Origin: Thermoplasmata archaeon
GTDB taxonomy: Archaea > Thermoplasmatota > Thermoplasmata > Lutacidiplasmatales > UBA184
DNA length: 8,741 nt
Assembly (NCBI GenBank): GCA_030046135.1
Contig: JASIEC010000045.1
Location: 1 to 8,741, forward strand
Reading direction: 5' to 3'
Position 1 is the stretch's first letter, and each line of letters starts with the position of its first letter. The notes below the pieces were generated by a model. The model ran no database searches. It was not told where the DNA came from and worked only from the letters and a program-made list of their open reading frames with translations. The translations under genes and the position numbers were made by a program. Shown in pieces: positions 1 to 6,641 of this stretch.

Positions 1-1
1 T

Positions 2-67
2 GAGCGTCGCCCGGAGATGCCGGGCGAGGAGCGGGCGGCCGGACCGGCCCCGGGGAACCGGGCATGA
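2..67 (+). CDS. Possible C-terminal tail of an upstream gene (partial)
   Basis: A reading frame is open from the window edge and ends at TGA 65-67. It encodes about 21 residues rich in Glu, Arg, Pro and Gly, ending in PAPGNRA. The stop overlaps the sat ATG as ATGA, the usual arrangement for translationally coupled operon genes. Nothing in the tail identifies the protein. The tail is short and GC-rich DNA often lacks stops, so chance is a serious alternative. A TGA at 1-3 in another frame could equally be the real end of the upstream gene. If real, sat would be an internal operon gene, possibly after another sulfur-assimilation gene. Confidence 0.3.
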   Translation, partial: ERRPEMPGEERAAGPAPGNRA

Positions 68-1230
68 TCCCCCCGGCCCACGGCGGCCGCTTGGTCGACC
101 TCCTCGCGCCCGAGGGTGAGCGGCGGCGGCGCGAGGCCGAGGCGCGGGACCTTCCCCGGGTCGTACCGTTCATCGACCAGATCTACGATGCCGAGAAGAT
201 CGGCATCGGAGCGTACAGCCCCCTCGAGGGGTTCATGGACTCGGCGACGCTGGCGAGCGTGCTCGCCTCGGGCCGTCTTCCGTCCGGCGTGCCCTGGACG
301 ATCCCGATCCTCTTCCCGGTCCCCACCGGCCCTGGGACCGAGGCGCTCGCCGAGCTGAAGGCAGGCGACGAAGTCCTCGTGGAGGAGGCGTCGCACCGGC
401 CGCTCGCGGTCCTCTCCATCGACGAGAAGTTCCGGCTGGACCGCGGCGCGATCGCGAGGGCGGTCTACGCCACGGACGACCCCGCGCACCCCAACGTCGC
501 CGACCTGCTCGCGGCCGGGGAGACCGCCTGGGGCGGCAAGGTCCGCCTGCTCCGACGACTCGACCCGCCGAAGGGCCGCGTCGAACCGACGCCCGCCGAG
601 ATGCGGGAGGAGTTCCGACGGCGGCACTGGACGGAGGTCGCCGGCTACCAGTGCCGCAACCCTCCCCACACGGCGCACGAGTACCTCCAGCGCGTGACGC
701 TCGAGCGTTCCGAGATCGACGGGCTCCTGGTGCACCCCGTCGTCGGGCGGCTCAAGAAGGGGGACTACCGGCCCGAGGTGATCCTCGAGGCGTACGAGGC
801 CCTCGTCCGGAACTACTACCCCCCGGACCGGGTGCTCGTCCGGCCCCTCGCCATCACGATGCGCTACGCGGGCCCGAAGGCGGCGCTGTTCCTCGCGATC
901 GTCCGCAAGAACTACGGCTGCGGTTCCTACATCGTGGGGCGGGACCAGGCCGGCGTGGGAACGTACTACGACCCGTTCGCGTGCCATCGGATTTTCGACG
1001 AGTACGACCTCGGGATCGTGCCGCTCCGCTACGGCGAGTCGTTCTACTGCCGGCGCTGCGGGTGGATGGCGAGCCAGAAGACCTGCCCGCACCCGGCGAG
1101 CGACCGGGTCGACACGAGCCAGACCCGGATCCGCCAGGCCCTCGCGAGCGGCGGCGCGATCCCGACCGAGGTCCTTCGCCCGGAGGTCGCCGAGATCCTC
1201 CGCCGGCCCGATGTCCTCTTGACCTCGTAG
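64..1230 (+). CDS. sat: Sulfate adenylyltransferase (ATP sulfurylase)
   Basis: This cytoplasmic enzyme makes adenylyl sulfate (APS) and pyrophosphate from ATP and sulfate, the first step of sulfate activation. The 388-residue length fits the single-domain bacterial/archaeal Sat family. An N-terminal PUA-like region (about 1-170) precedes the nucleotidyltransferase domain. Visible motifs are QCRNPPHTAHE at 196-206 (the QxRNPxHxxHE active-site motif), HPVVG at 224-228, and GRDQAG at 292-297, where most homologues have GRDHAG. Cys329, Cys332, Cys341 and His343 match the zinc site of Thermus-type enzymes. SQTRIRQAL near the C-terminus matches the family's SGTxIR-type motif. The ATG start overlaps a possible upstream stop (ATGA) and has only a weak GGGGA upstream at 52-56. 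The neighbour cysC follows after 17 nt, which points to assimilatory use or PAPS supply. No APS reductase is in view. The family call is very secure. Confidence 0.97.
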   Translation: MIPPAHGGRLVDLLAPEGERRRREAEARDLPRVVPFIDQIYDAEKIGIGAYSPLEGFMDSATLASVLASGRLPSGVPWTIPILFPVPTGPGTEALAELKAGDEVLVEEASHRPLAVLSIDEKFRLDRGAIARAVYATDDPAHPNVADLLAAGETAWGGKVRLLRRLDPPKGRVEPTPAEMREEFRRRHWTEVAGYQCRNPPHTAHEYLQRVTLERSEIDGLLVHPVVGRLKKGDYRPEVILEAYEALVRNYYPPDRVLVRPLAITMRYAGPKAALFLAIVRKNYGCGSYIVGRDQAGVGTYYDPFACHRIFDEYDLGIVPLRYGESFYCRRCGWMASQKTCPHPASDRVDTSQTRIRQALASGGAIPTEVLRPEVAEILRRPDVLLTS

Positions 1231-1247
1231 GGAAGGCGGGCGGTCGC

Positions 1248-1832
1248 ATGCCGGGAGCCGAGGGGTTCTGCCTGTGGATGACGGGGCTGCCGAGCGCCGG
1301 GAAGACGACGATCGGACGGGCGCTCGTCGCGCGCCTCAAAGCTCGCGGCTGGCACGTCGAGCTCCTGGACGGGGACGAGATCCGGCGGGGCCTGAGCGCG
1401 GACCTCGGGTTCGACCGGGCCTCGCGCGAGGCCCACGCCGGTCGCGTCGCGTTCGTCGCGAAGCTCCTCGCGCGGAACGGCGCGATCCCGATCGTGGCAC
1501 TCATCTCGCCGTACCGGACGTCGAGGGCGAGGGCCCGCGCCGAGATTGGCCGGTTCGTCGAGGTTTACGTGAGCACGCCGCTCGCGGTCTGCGAGGAGCG
1601 CGACGTGAAGGGGCTCTACCGCCGGGCCCGCGCGGGGGAGATCCACGAGATGACCGGCGTCGACGACCCGTACGAGCCTCCCGAGCACCCCGAGATCGTC
1701 GTCGACGCGGTGAAGCTCACCCCCGAGCAGTCGGCGGACCACGTCCTCCAAGAGCTCGAGAGGCAGGGGTGGCTCCCACGCTCGGCGGGGCCCGGCGGCC
1801 CGGGGTCGCCTGCCTCGCCGCCCTCACGCTAG
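1248..1832 (+). CDS. cysC: Adenylylsulfate kinase (APS kinase), canonical copy
   Basis: This kinase phosphorylates the 3' hydroxyl of APS with ATP to give PAPS, using the product of sat just upstream. The protein has 194 residues. Walker A is GLPSAGKT at 13-20. The DGD motif is at 41-43, followed by IRRGLSADLGF. The R60/H63/R66 spacing is the archaeal R..H..R version of the family's ENIRR region. ISPYR lies at 86-90, with Ser87 at the position of the phosphorylatable Ser of bacterial CysC. The lid KGLYRRARAGEI (121-132) and TGVDDPYEPPEHPEI are close to consensus. A Gly/Pro/Ser-rich tail of about 18 residues follows the domain. The ATG at 1248 places Walker A at the usual distance from the N-terminus, with a weak GGAAGG at 1231-1236. 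The same frame stays open back into sat, but that part is antisense-free shadow, not a fusion. Confidence 0.95.
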   Translation: MPGAEGFCLWMTGLPSAGKTTIGRALVARLKARGWHVELLDGDEIRRGLSADLGFDRASREAHAGRVAFVAKLLARNGAIPIVALISPYRTSRARARAEIGRFVEVYVSTPLAVCEERDVKGLYRRARAGEIHEMTGVDDPYEPPEHPEIVVDAVKLTPEQSADHVLQELERQGWLPRSAGPGGPGSPASPPSR

Positions 1833-1876
1833 CCGAGCTCCCGGGCCGACCGCGGTGGCAACGACTTTCTACCCGC

Positions 1877-1885
1877 GGGAGGTGG
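1877..1885 (+). promoter_or_regulatory. Strong Shine-Dalgarno for the second cysC
   Basis: GGGAGGTGG lies 8 nt before the ATG at 1894 and is close to the perfect complement of the 16S rRNA 3' end. It decides the start of the second cysC against the in-frame GTG at 1855, which has no comparable site. It is the best ribosome-binding site in the window and suggests that internal operon genes use SD-led initiation here, unlike the leaderless-looking first genes. Confidence 0.75.
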
Positions 1886-1893
1886 TCGATCCG

Positions 1894-2460
1894 ATGGGGG
1901 CGAACGCTCCGACGATCGAGGACGGGTTCGTCGTCTGGATCGAGGGCCTTCCCAGCTCCGGGAAGACCACGCTCTCCCGGGCCGTCGCGGACCGGCTTCG
2001 GGCGGCGGGACGGAAGGTCGAGATCCTCGACGGTGACGAGGTCCGGCAGATGTTCTCGCCCGAGCTCGGGTTCTCCCGCAAGGACCGGGAGATCCACGCG
2101 CGTCGCGTGAGCTACGTCGCGCGGATGCTCGCCCGCAACGGCGTCGCCGTCCTGGTCGCGATGATCACACCGTACGAGACGTCGCGCCAGGCGGCGCGCG
2201 CCGGCGTGGGGAGCCGGTTCTTCGAGGTGTGGCTCCGCTGCCCTCTCGAGGTCTGCCAATCGCGCGACGCGAAGGGTCTCTACGAGCGGTCCCGGACGGG
2301 CGGGGTCGCGAAGCTCACCGGCGTGGACGATCCGTTCGAGGAACCCCTCAACCCGGACCTGGTCGTCGACACCGCGCGCCTCGACGTCGACGCCTCGACC
2401 CGGCGCCTCCTCGACTTCCTCGCCGAGAGGAAGCTCGCGGCCCCGCTCGCGGCGGCGTAG
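1894..2460 (+). CDS. cysC: APS kinase-family paralogue, diverged active site
   Basis: A second P-loop kinase of the APS kinase family, 188 residues, lies 61 nt after the first and is probably in the same operon. Walker A is GLPSSGKT (18-25), DGD is at 46-48, and the R65/H68/R71 pattern and ARNG (80-83) match the first copy. KGLY (127-130), TGVDDPFEEPLNPDLVVDT and the overall length are also retained. Several substrate-side positions differ. ISPYR becomes ITPYE, so the catalytic-region Ser is Thr92 and the following Arg is Glu95. RGLSADLGF becomes QMFSPELGF. The lid ARAGEI becomes SRTGGV. It may be an APS kinase with relaxed constraint, or a kinase for another nucleotide or sugar-nucleotide substrate; the sequence cannot decide. 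The start at ATG 1894 is chosen for its strong Shine-Dalgarno. A GTG at 1855 would add 13 residues with no family counterpart. The stop at 2458-2460 converges on pstB. Confidence 0.88.
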   Translation: MGANAPTIEDGFVVWIEGLPSSGKTTLSRAVADRLRAAGRKVEILDGDEVRQMFSPELGFSRKDREIHARRVSYVARMLARNGVAVLVAMITPYETSRQAARAGVGSRFFEVWLRCPLEVCQSRDAKGLYERSRTGGVAKLTGVDDPFEEPLNPDLVVDTARLDVDASTRRLLDFLAERKLAAPLAAA

Positions 2461-2474
2461 GCGGGGACGGGCCG

Positions 2475-2487
2475 GGCCCGCAGGGCC
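2475..2487. terminator. Small GC hairpin between convergent operons
   Basis: GGCCC-GCA-GGGCC forms a perfect 5-bp stem with a 3-nt loop in the 26-bp gap between the two convergent stop codons, touching the pstB stop. No T-tract follows on either strand. Archaeal termination normally depends on a T-run and bacterial intrinsic termination on hairpin plus T-run, so a terminator role is weakly supported. Short GC stems arise often by chance in this composition. Confidence 0.15.
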
Positions 2488-3248
2488 TAGCCGAACCGGC
2501 CCTTGACGTAGTTCTCGGTGAGAGCCTCCTTGGGATGCTGGAAGAGCTGCTCCGTGGGGGCGAACTCGATCAGCGAGCCGAGGTAGAGGAACGCCGTGTG
2601 GTCGGCGATCCGGGTCGCCTGGGCGAGGTTGTGGGTGGCGATGACGACGGTGTATTCGCTCCTCAGCTTCGCGAGCAGTCCCTCGATCTTCGCGGTTGCG
2701 ATCGGATCGAGGGCGGAGCACGGCTCGTCGAGCAGCAGCACCTCGGGACGCACGGCGAGCGCCCGCGCGATGCACAGGCGCTGCTGCTGCCCTCCCGAGA
2801 GGCTGGTGCCGGGCGCGTCGAGGACCTCCGCGACCTCCTCCCAGAGGCCCGCCTCGATCAACGCCTGCGATACCCCCTGGTCGAGCTCCTCGCGACGGCG
2901 GACCCCGAGCAGGCGCAGCCCCGCGGCGACGTTCTCGAAGATCGACAGGTTCGGGAACGGGCTCGGCTTCTGGAAGACCATCCCGACGCGGCAGCGGACG
3001 AGCGCCGGGTCGAGCCGAGCGAGGTCCTCCCCGTCGAGCCGGATCGTACCCTGGACGCGGGCCCCCGCCCCCTCCTCGTGGAGGCGGTTGAGGCACCGCA
3101 GGAACGTCGACTTACCGCATCCCGACGGCCCGATGATCGCGGTCGAGGCGCGGTCGGGGAGGTCGATCGAGAGGTCGTAGAGGACCTGGCGCGGGCCGTA
3201 CCACGCGTTGAGCCCGGCGACCTCCATCTTGGACGGCACCGATCTCAC
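2487..3248 (-). CDS. pstB: Phosphate ABC transporter ATP-binding protein PstB
   Basis: This is the ATPase of the PstSCAB importer, acting at the inner face of the membrane on the permease encoded just upstream. With the GTG start it has 253 residues, the usual PstB length. Motifs run in order: Walker A GPSGCGKST (40-48), Q-loop MVFQKPSPFP (90-99), the PstB-typical LSGGQQQRLCIARA (150-163), Walker B LLLDEPCSALDP (171-182), and the H-switch ATHN with His206. The C-terminus TENYVKGRFG matches the family's ending. The GTG at 3248 gives a GTGA overlap with the pstCA stop. Its extra residues VPSKMEV align with the E. coli N-terminus (PSKIQV), so it is preferred. The alternative is the ATG at 3227, giving 246 residues. 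The frame stays open far upstream inside pstCA, which is a composition artefact. No phoU follows, because the next gene is convergent cysC. Confidence 0.97.
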   Translation of the reverse strand: MRSVPSKMEVAGLNAWYGPRQVLYDLSIDLPDRASTAIIGPSGCGKSTFLRCLNRLHEEGAGARVQGTIRLDGEDLARLDPALVRCRVGMVFQKPSPFPNLSIFENVAAGLRLLGVRRREELDQGVSQALIEAGLWEEVAEVLDAPGTSLSGGQQQRLCIARALAVRPEVLLLDEPCSALDPIATAKIEGLLAKLRSEYTVVIATHNLAQATRIADHTAFLYLGSLIEFAPTEQLFQHPKEALTENYVKGRFG

Positions 3249-5164
3249 TCGGACCCCGGCTCCCCCTCCGTGCGGAGCGAGAGCCGGGCGGCGAGACTGA
3301 CCGCGGCCATGATAAGGAGCAGGATGAGGGCGGCCCCCCACGCGTCGATCGTCCAGTTCGGCGCGATGCTGATCGTGAGGTCGTCGTAGATGAGGGGCCC
3401 GAGCGCCGCGATCGGGGCGCGGAGCCCCGTGAACCAGTAGGTGCTCGTGCCCGCGGTGAGGACGAGGGCGGCCGTCTCCCCGCCCGCGCGGCCCAGCGCG
3501 AGGAGGTTGCCGGTGACGAGCGCCCCCCGCGCGTTGCCGAGGACGATCCGGGTCGTCACCCGGTGGCGGGGGAAGCCGAGCGCGAGCGCCGCCTCCCGCA
3601 GGTGCGACGGGACCGCCCGGAGCGCGGTCTCCGTGGCGCGCGTGACGATCGGGATCATCAGGAGCGCGAGCGCCGCCGAGCCCGCGAGGGCGCTCTGCGC
3701 GTCGAACCGGTCGTAGCGGAGGAAGAGGGCGAAGACGAACACCCCGAGCAGGATCGACGGGACCCCTACCATCACGTCGGTGAGCAGGCTGAGGAGCCGA
3801 CCGAACCGGTTGCGCCCGTACTCCGACAGGTAGATCCCCGTGAGGACGCCGACCGGGATCCCGACGAGGGAGGCCAAGCCGAGGAGGATCAGCGTCCCCT
3901 CGATCGCGGGCCCGATCCCCCCGAGGGGGCAGACGGTCGAGGCGTTCGCCTTGACGCAGAACGGGGGCGGCACCGAGGTGTAGAACGACGGTGTGATCAC
4001 GGCGCTCCCGCCCTGCCCCACCGCCGTCGCGACGAGGCTTGCGAGGGGCACGACGGCCGCGAGCACGGCGGCGGCGAGGACGATCAGGACGATCCGCTCC
4101 CGGAGCCGGCGTCGCCGGACGGTCGTGGCCCGACGCCGCGCGACGCGCTCCCACCACGGCGGCGCCTGCAGGAGCGACCCCGCGGCCGCGGAGGGAGCGG
4201 ACGGGGTGAGGGCGCCGGACCGCCGGCGGCTCGCCGACGGCGTCCCCCCCCGGGGGCCTGCCTCCAGTCGTCGGATCAGGAGCCGCGCGCCCAGGTTGAT
4301 CGCGAAGGAGAGGGCGAACAGGATCAGGCCGAGCTCGATCAGGGCGTCGAGCTGCAAGCCGAACGCGTCCCCGAACCGGTTGACGATCAGGCTCGGGATC
4401 GTTCCGCCCGGGGAGAAGAGGGACGTCGGCAGGACGTAGATGTTGCCGATCACGAGCGCCACCGCGATCGTCTCGCCGATCGCGCGCCCGAGCCCGAGCA
4501 TCACCGCCGCGACGAGCCCGGGCGAGGCGGGGCCGAGGACGGCGATCCGGGTCGCATCCCACCGCGTCGCCCCGAGCCCCAGCGCGGCCTCCCGGGACGA
4601 GCGGGGCACGGACCGGAGGGCCTCCCGGGCGAGCGCCGAGATCGTGGGGACGATCATGATCGCGAGCACGACGCTCGCGCTGAGGAGATCGGTGCCGAGC
4701 GGGAGCCCCGCGAACGGACCGCGGCCCCCGGTCGCGCGCGCGAGGTCGGGCTCGACCGTGCTGCGCATCCAGGGGACCAGGACCTCGAGGGCCCAGAACC
4801 CGTACACGACGGACGGGATCGTCGCCCCGAGGTCGACGACGTAGGTCAGCGCGAGCCGCAGCCAGCGCGGGGCCGACTCCGAGACGAAGATCGCGACCCC
4901 GAACGCGACCGGGACCGCGAGGAGCAGCGCGAGCCCGCTCGTGAGGAGGGTCCCCACGAGGACCGGGATCGTCGAGAACGCGGGGTCGGTGAAGAACCGC
5001 AGGCCGAAGTGACGGATCGCCGGGAGCGCCGTGCCGGCGAGGACGACCACGAAGGCGACGACGAGCAGGCAGACCCCGACCGCGACGAGCGTCGTCCCCG
5101 CGCGGAACGTCTGCCCGAGCCGGCGCAGGACCCCGAGGTGCCTCCCTGCGTCGGCGGCCCTCAC
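3245..5164 (-). CDS. pstCA: Fused phosphate ABC transporter permease PstC-PstA
   Basis: One 639-residue polypeptide contains both membrane permeases of the Pst phosphate importer. The PstC half covers about residues 20-300 and the PstA half about 355-630. Between them lies a basic, Ser/Pro/Arg-rich cytoplasmic linker (about 300-355). Each half has about six hydrophobic segments and one EAA coupling loop contacting PstB: REALRSVPRSSREAALGLGA (180-199) followed by GRAIGET, and ETALRAVPSHLREAALALGF (512-531) followed by GRAGGET. The PstA half has an extracytoplasmic loop with Cys403 and Cys412 flanking a NAS sequon. PstC and PstA are separate genes in E. coli, so this is a fusion, with no stop or start codon break visible. 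The GTG start at 5164 lies 30 nt after pstS, with GAGGGG 10 nt upstream. There is no Met before residue 133 to offer a better start. The 4-nt overlap with pstB implies coupled translation. Confidence 0.95.
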   Translation of the reverse strand: MRAADAGRHLGVLRRLGQTFRAGTTLVAVGVCLLVVAFVVVLAGTALPAIRHFGLRFFTDPAFSTIPVLVGTLLTSGLALLLAVPVAFGVAIFVSESAPRWLRLALTYVVDLGATIPSVVYGFWALEVLVPWMRSTVEPDLARATGGRGPFAGLPLGTDLLSASVVLAIMIVPTISALAREALRSVPRSSREAALGLGATRWDATRIAVLGPASPGLVAAVMLGLGRAIGETIAVALVIGNIYVLPTSLFSPGGTIPSLIVNRFGDAFGLQLDALIELGLILFALSFAINLGARLLIRRLEAGPRGGTPSASRRRSGALTPSAPSAAAGSLLQAPPWWERVARRRATTVRRRRLRERIVLIVLAAAVLAAVVPLASLVATAVGQGGSAVITPSFYTSVPPPFCVKANASTVCPLGGIGPAIEGTLILLGLASLVGIPVGVLTGIYLSEYGRNRFGRLLSLLTDVMVGVPSILLGVFVFALFLRYDRFDAQSALAGSAALALLMIPIVTRATETALRAVPSHLREAALALGFPRHRVTTRIVLGNARGALVTGNLLALGRAGGETAALVLTAGTSTYWFTGLRAPIAALGPLIYDDLTISIAPNWTIDAWGAALILLLIMAAVSLAARLSLRTEGEPGSE

Positions 5165-5194
5165 GAACGGCGAACCCCTCGGGGCCCCTCCGTC

Positions 5195-6415
5195 CTAAGG
5201 GCACGTCGGGATCGACGCGCCGTTGTACGTGATCGTCGGGAGGGCCGCGAGGTCCTGCGCCACGATGTCGGCCGGCGGGTCGATGTAGTCGACGCCGGCG
5301 GCGAGGCCCTGCCCGGTGGTGAGCACCCAGTGGAGCCAGGTGACCAGGACCTCCGCGGCCGTCGCGTTCGGGGTGTAGCCGAGGGCCGGGTTCTGGAGGA
5401 CGAAGAAGTCCGACAGGGCGGCGAGCGGATAGGACGCGTCCCCGGGGGCGTTCACCCAGGAGACGGCCGACCAGTTGCCGGTCGCGCTCGGGATCGGCTG
5501 ACCGGAGAGGGCGGTGATGGCGTCCTGCGTCGCGGCGATCGTCGGCTGGACGTAGTAGCCGGCCTCGTTGAAGACCCCCGCCGAGAGGAGCCCGTCGTTG
5601 ATCGCATCGGGCAGGTCGACGTACCCGATCGTGTAGTTCGTCCCGGCGACTTCCTTCGCGAGGGCGGAGTTGCCGGTCTCGCCCACCTCATGGGCGCCCT
5701 TCGGATCGGGCCACGGGTTCGGGAGCAGGGTCGGGCCCACCGTCGACGACCACGTCGTGTTGTAGATCGACATGAAGCTCGTGAGGGCCCAGGTCGTCCC
5801 GGCTCCGTCGTTGCGGTGCACGGAGATGAGCGGCTCGTTGGGGAGCCCGGGGTTGTTCGTCGAGAGGACGGTCGAGTTCCAGTTCGTGACGTTCCCGAGG
5901 TAGATCGCGGCGAGCTGGCTCGCGGTGAGGTTGAGGACGTGGGTGTAGCCGGGCAGATTGTAGACGATCACGACGGGGCCGCCCGTCACGGGGAGCGTGA
6001 GCGTCGTGCCGGGCATCGCCTCCGTGTCCGTGTAGTTCAACGGCTCGTCCGTCGCGGCGAAGTCCACGAGCTTGTCCTCGAGGTCCGTGATCCCCCCCGC
6101 GGCCCCGTTCGCGGTCCAGTCGATCTGGTTCCCCGTCGCGGTCGTGAAGTCCCCCTTCCAGACGCTCATGACCGCGTTGAGGAAGCTCGCGCCCGCCCCT
6201 TTCAAGGTCACGTTCGAGGGGCAGACGGTCGACGCCGGCTTCGACAGTCCGTACCAGTGGGTTCCGGCCCCCGCGCCGACGATCGCGGCTGCGACGACCA
6301 CGGCCCCGAGCGCGTACCAGGCCCGTTGACCGGACTTCCGTCGGACGATGACAGGTGGGGGTCGGTCCGGCGGGCCGGGCGAGGCCGGGGCCGCGGGGGC
6401 GGGCGGGGTCGTCAC
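5195..6415 (-). CDS. pstS: Phosphate-binding protein PstS, membrane-anchored
   Basis: This is the extracytoplasmic phosphate receptor that delivers phosphate to the fused permease. It has 406 residues. Residues 1-32 are a Pro/Ala-rich tail ending in a basic RRKSGQR patch. Residues 33-52 are a single hydrophobic helix, probably an uncleaved anchor with the tail in the cytoplasm; no lipobox is seen. The binding domain follows. LKGAGASF (71-78), VDFAATDEPL (118-127), IYLGNVTNW (171-179), VHRNDGAGTTW (199-209, the phosphate-loop motif usually written SDGSGT) and YTIGYVDL (261-268) are PstS hallmarks. Nine N-x-S/T sequons lie outside the membrane, suggesting N-glycosylation. Cys65 and Cys405, the only cysteines, flank the domain and could pair. 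The GTG start is supported by GGGAGTGA at 6419-6426 and by a GTGA overlap with a small upstream ORF. It is the first secure gene of the pst operon. Confidence 0.95.
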   Translation of the reverse strand: MTTPPAPAAPASPGPPDRPPPVIVRRKSGQRAWYALGAVVVAAAIVGAGAGTHWYGLSKPASTVCPSNVTLKGAGASFLNAVMSVWKGDFTTATGNQIDWTANGAAGGITDLEDKLVDFAATDEPLNYTDTEAMPGTTLTLPVTGGPVVIVYNLPGYTHVLNLTASQLAAIYLGNVTNWNSTVLSTNNPGLPNEPLISVHRNDGAGTTWALTSFMSIYNTTWSSTVGPTLLPNPWPDPKGAHEVGETGNSALAKEVAGTNYTIGYVDLPDAINDGLLSAGVFNEAGYYVQPTIAATQDAITALSGQPIPSATGNWSAVSWVNAPGDASYPLAALSDFFVLQNPALGYTPNATAAEVLVTWLHWVLTTGQGLAAGVDYIDPPADIVAQDLAALPTITYNGASIPTCP

Positions 6416-6612
6416 GGTTCACTCCCGGTCGGCACGAGGTCGGGTCGCCCGTTCGAACGGAACGCGATGGGGTCGGCGTGCCGTTCCGGTGGGGGTCGAA
6501 GGGAGAGACGGGGGCGGGTGGGCGGGCTCGTCGACCTCGGGTCGGCTGTCGGGTCGCGGATCGCGGGGTGGGCCACCGCGGCCGCGCCTCGGTCGTTCGG
6601 AGTGGGGGCCAT
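6412..6612 (-). CDS. Small ORF, possible leader cistron of the pst operon
   Basis: A 66-codon ORF begins at ATG 6612 and ends in TGA 6414-6412, overlapping the pstS start codon as GTGA. Its ATG lies about 26-27 nt from the centre of the minus-strand TATA-like box at 6636-6641, the expected position of a leaderless transcript start. The predicted peptide is rich in Pro, Arg and Ala (for example SPPTRPRLSLRPPP near the middle), has no hydrophobic segment, and matches no family I recognise. It could be a regulatory leader whose translation couples to pstS, or a small disordered protein. It could also be an open frame inside a roughly 200-nt untranslated leader, since stops are rare in this GC-rich DNA. 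The two start/stop coincidences argue for it and the composition argues against. Confidence 0.42.
   Translation of the reverse strand: MAPTPNDRGAAAVAHPAIRDPTADPRSTSPPTRPRLSLRPPPERHADPIAFRSNGRPDLVPTGSEP
6419..6426 (-). promoter_or_regulatory. Shine-Dalgarno of pstS
   Basis: Read on the minus strand, GGGAGTGA ends 3 nt before the pstS GTG at 6415. It resembles GGAGGTGA and supports the GTG start. It lies inside the last codons of the small upstream ORF, so re-initiation after that ORF would be possible. Confidence 0.5.
6491..6526 (+). other. Putative G-quadruplex motif in the pst leader
   Basis: Six runs of at least three G lie on the plus strand at 6491-6495, 6501-6503, 6510-6514, 6516-6518, 6520-6522 and 6524-6526, with loops of 5, 6, 1, 1 and 1 nt. 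For pst transcription the G-rich strand is the template. The runs arise partly from Pro codons of the small ORF, and similar motifs are expected by chance in such DNA, so function is uncertain. Confidence 0.35.
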
Positions 6613-6635
6613 GCGCGACCACGGCCGCCCGGGCC

Positions 6636-6641
6636 CTATAA
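6636..6641 (-). promoter_or_regulatory. TATA-like box for the pst operon
   Basis: On the minus strand the sequence reads TTATAG within an otherwise C/G-only stretch. Its centre lies about 26-27 nt upstream of the ATG at 6612, matching archaeal TATA-to-start spacing. The bases just upstream are C-rich rather than the purine-rich BRE consensus, so the box may be weak or activator-dependent. The same bases read CTATAAG on the plus strand and could alternatively start a plus transcript near 6665. Confidence 0.5.

Noticed and set aside
651..1832. Apparent 393-residue extension of the first APS kinase into sat (an ATPS-APS kinase fusion)
   Set aside because: The extra N-terminal part is read in a different frame from Sat and resembles nothing. 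The two enzymes are separate genes 17 nt apart.
1855..1893. GTG start at 1855 for the second APS kinase
   Set aside because: The extra 13 residues have no family match, while the ATG at 1894 has a near-perfect Shine-Dalgarno at ideal spacing.
2487..5204. Apparent 905-residue protein with PstB at its C-terminus
   Set aside because: The part upstream of 3248 is out of frame with the conserved permease and is Arg/Pro-rich noise. PstB begins near 3248 or 3227, where family homology starts.
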